Source: Symbiodinium natans
Lineage: Eukaryota > Sar > Dinophyceae > Suessiales > Symbiodiniaceae
DNA: 64,000 bases
Assembly (NCBI GenBank): GCA_905221605.1
Contig: CAJNDS010002678.1
Coordinates: 247,501 to 311,500 of the forward strand
Direction: 5' to 3'
Below are positions 62,200 through 64,000 of this stretch, piece after piece. The position numbers were made by a program, and so were the translations under genes. The notes beneath the pieces are model-generated. The model worked only from the letters and a program-made list of their open reading frames with translations, had not been told where the DNA came from and ran no database searches. Numbering within the stretch: position 1 is the stretch's first letter; the number at the start of each line of letters is the position of its first letter.

Positions 62200-64000
62200 G
62201 CTTTAGCATTTATACCCCCTCGCGAAGCCCCACGACATGGCTTACATAGGGATCTTTTGAAGGAGTGTCACCAAACGCCCGTTTGCCCACGTCGGGAGTG
62301 CCCGGAGCGGTAATCGCCACACAAAAAAAAATTCACGATGCCCAATTTCACAGGAGGGGCATAGTCACTATCAGGAATGGCCAAAAGCTGGAAACAAGAA
62401 CCCCCTCCCCCTCCACCCCCGACCCCCCCCACCCCCCAAAAAAAGAACTACAGGCTGGAAGCCGAAGCTTGCGCTCCCAACTTTTGCAATCTTCCGACCA
62501 ACCCTTCAAGAACAGTCCGGAGCGGCAGGGCTTCCATCACACTCGATGACCTTGGGAGGCGTGTGCCTGCCAGCAGAAACTCTCCCTAAACCCTGAACCC
62601 TGAACCCTAAACCCTAAACCCTAAACCCCAAACCCTGCTGGCCGAGGACTTGTGGGTGAAGGGTAGTGTGGGCCTTTGAGGCGTCGATGGCTGTGTTAGC
62701 TGCATGTTTCCGCCTCTGGGTTTTGAGATGTTGGGGCTAGGAGTAGCAGGGCGAAGGGGACGCCAAAGCGTTGGCTCAAAAACCCATGTGTCGGTAGGGA
62801 CGACAGGTTTTGGTGTCGATGAGGATTGCCAGCTGCACAGAGATCTATATCTATATATATATATATATTTATTTATCTATTTATTTATGTATTTATTTAT
62901 ATTTGGGCTCTGGCAAACACCAAACTCTGTGGGTGTAGGGTTTAGGGTTGGTGGCCCAGCCTCAGTTCCGCCGGCGGCGGGTCCTCCGCGCGAGGGTCGA
63001 GCGCCGGCTCGATAGCCTCCTCTCTGGGAAGGCAGCGAGGGGAGAGGGGATATATACAGTACTTGGTCAGCTGCAGTTCATCAGCATAACTTCATTTGGG
63101 AAGGCAGTGAAGGGAGAGGGGAAGTGGATATATACAGTACTTGGTCAGGTGCAATTTATCAGCATAATGTCATCCGGGCATCTCTACCCATGCATAGTGT
63201 ATCTACTTGTGCCTTGAAGGGGGTTCCCATATAGTAGCCTTCGGGCCCAAGTATACTACACTATATGGGTACATGGACCGTAGAAAATGCGAAAAAGCAC
63301 GCCTCGACGAGCTGCGCCAGCAGGGCAAATCCGCCTTGGGCGGCACCGCCAAGACTCTGTGCCTCAAGGTCGCGCCAAACCCCTTCTTCTGCGCCAGATC
63401 CTAAACCCTAACTATTTTCCATTGGGAGCCAAAATCCTCACTAGAGATGGGTCTCAGGAATTACTACATGGAGGACCTCTGCACCGGTACCTTATAAGGG
63501 TCCATGTACCTAGATAGTATATACTCTTGGGCCCTAGAGCTTCTAATGTGGGAACCCCTTGTAAGGAACAAGGTCCATACTATAATGGGTACATGGACCC
63601 TTATAGGGGTATGCTTGGGTCTCCAAAATCCCTCAGACCTAAGCAAGACCTTGCAAGGGCTCAGGGCTTCGAGCTCGGGGAATGCGCAGGGCTTCATTCA
63701 CACATGACAAGGCATAGGCTTTAAGGTTTCAGAATCTTGTGGGGTGCGGCGAAGATGGGCTCGGTGTGATGTGCTGATGAAGCTTTTAAAGATTTGAGGC
63801 CACGGTCCCTCATGGAAGGCTGAGGAAGGGACTGCCCCAGCCGCCTTCGAGAAGATCTGCTCCTTTGCTTCGGGTCAAGGGTCGCTAGTTCACGCTGGTG
63901 TTTTAATTCTGGCGGGTCTGCATGATGGGCTGGCCCTGTATATATGGAACGTGAAGCTATGAGAAGACTTCAAAGAGAAGCTGTAGAACTGAGACCCTGT
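62200..64000. other. no gene resolved; repeats and ambiguous frames
   Basis: Holds a CCCTAAA tract (62583-62636), an ATATTT microsatellite (62845-62900), a duplicated segment (63026-63172) and family D arms (63225-63275, 63498-63612). The GC-rich piece at 63290-63402 is convincingly coding-like on both strands (plus KARLDELRQQGKSALGGTAK; minus GVWRDLEAQSLGGAAQGGFA), so I cannot choose. Confidence 0.4.
63026..63172. repeat. tandem duplication, unit about 75 bp
   Basis: GGGAAGGCAG-GA-GGGAGAGGGG, then ATATATACAGTACTTGGTCA and TCAGCATAA are present twice in tandem. A second-copy insertion of AAGTGG is the main difference. Confidence 0.9.

Noticed and set aside
1-64000. rRNA, tRNA or bacterial-type operons
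   Set aside because: No conserved rRNA segments, tRNA-like cloverleaf or ribosome-binding-site spaced genes were recognised by eye. A tRNA or snoRNA search could not be run, so small RNAs are not excluded.

Overview
This window looks like nuclear DNA of a dinoflagellate. Three signs support this. TTTAGGG (plant/dinoflagellate-type) telomeric repeats lie in dozens of short interstitial arrays. The genes I can rebuild are split into very short exons (14 to 200 nt). Their intron donors are a mixture of GC, GT and GA; of about 42 donors I placed by hand, roughly half are GC and about seven are GA, with acceptors always AG. Every gene I could rebuild lies on the minus strand, as expected of a unidirectional dinoflagellate gene cluster. 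No rRNA, tRNA, CRISPR or bacterial-style operon was recognised. No promoter or terminator element could be supported.

Layout, left to right. 1-10.5 kb: repeats with scattered orphan exons and one 236-codon open frame. 11.3-16.6 kb: V-type ATPase subunit D, almost complete, with a 14-nt micro-exon. 16.7-17.1 kb: orphan exons. 17.4-18.9 kb: a single-exon gene with an AP2 DNA-binding domain followed by two PD-(D/E)XK-nuclease-like domains. 19-23 kb: unresolved open frames. 23.4-26.8 kb: PSMD9/Nas2, the 26S proteasome assembly chaperone. 28.0-31.4 kb and 35.3-38.4 kb: two paralogous 2-oxoglutarate/Fe(II) oxygenases (prolyl-4-hydroxylase-like). 38.7-41.6 kb: an EF-hand-containing fragment and a probable secreted protein. 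45.2-46.5 kb: second AP2/nuclease-like gene. 47.6-50.7 kb: calpain-like cysteine protease. 53.2-55.1 kb: GT31 (galactosyltransferase-type) glycosyltransferase. 55.5-59.2 kb: GT47 (exostosin-type) glycosyltransferase. 60-64 kb: orphan exons and repeats.

The most striking signal is in the introns. Nearly every mapped intron contains one short element (about 75-125 bp) with imperfect terminal inverted repeats, and these fall into at least a dozen sequence families that recur across the window. They look like introner elements, meaning DNA that becomes an intron on insertion. The two 2OG oxygenase paralogs share only about two intron positions and differ at most others, which fits recent insertion of introns. 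Separately, several interstitial telomeric arrays are flanked by 19-24 bp direct repeats, as if telomeric DNA had been inserted at a staggered break.

The two AP2/nuclease-like genes have no introns although all rebuilt neighbours are intron-rich. They are multi-copy and carry a DNA-binding domain next to nuclease-like folds, so they are candidates for a mobile or homing-type endonuclease family. A link to the introners is speculation. All exon coordinates were derived by hand from reading frame, splice phase and family similarity; most should be exact to the base, and those marked 'about' are not.
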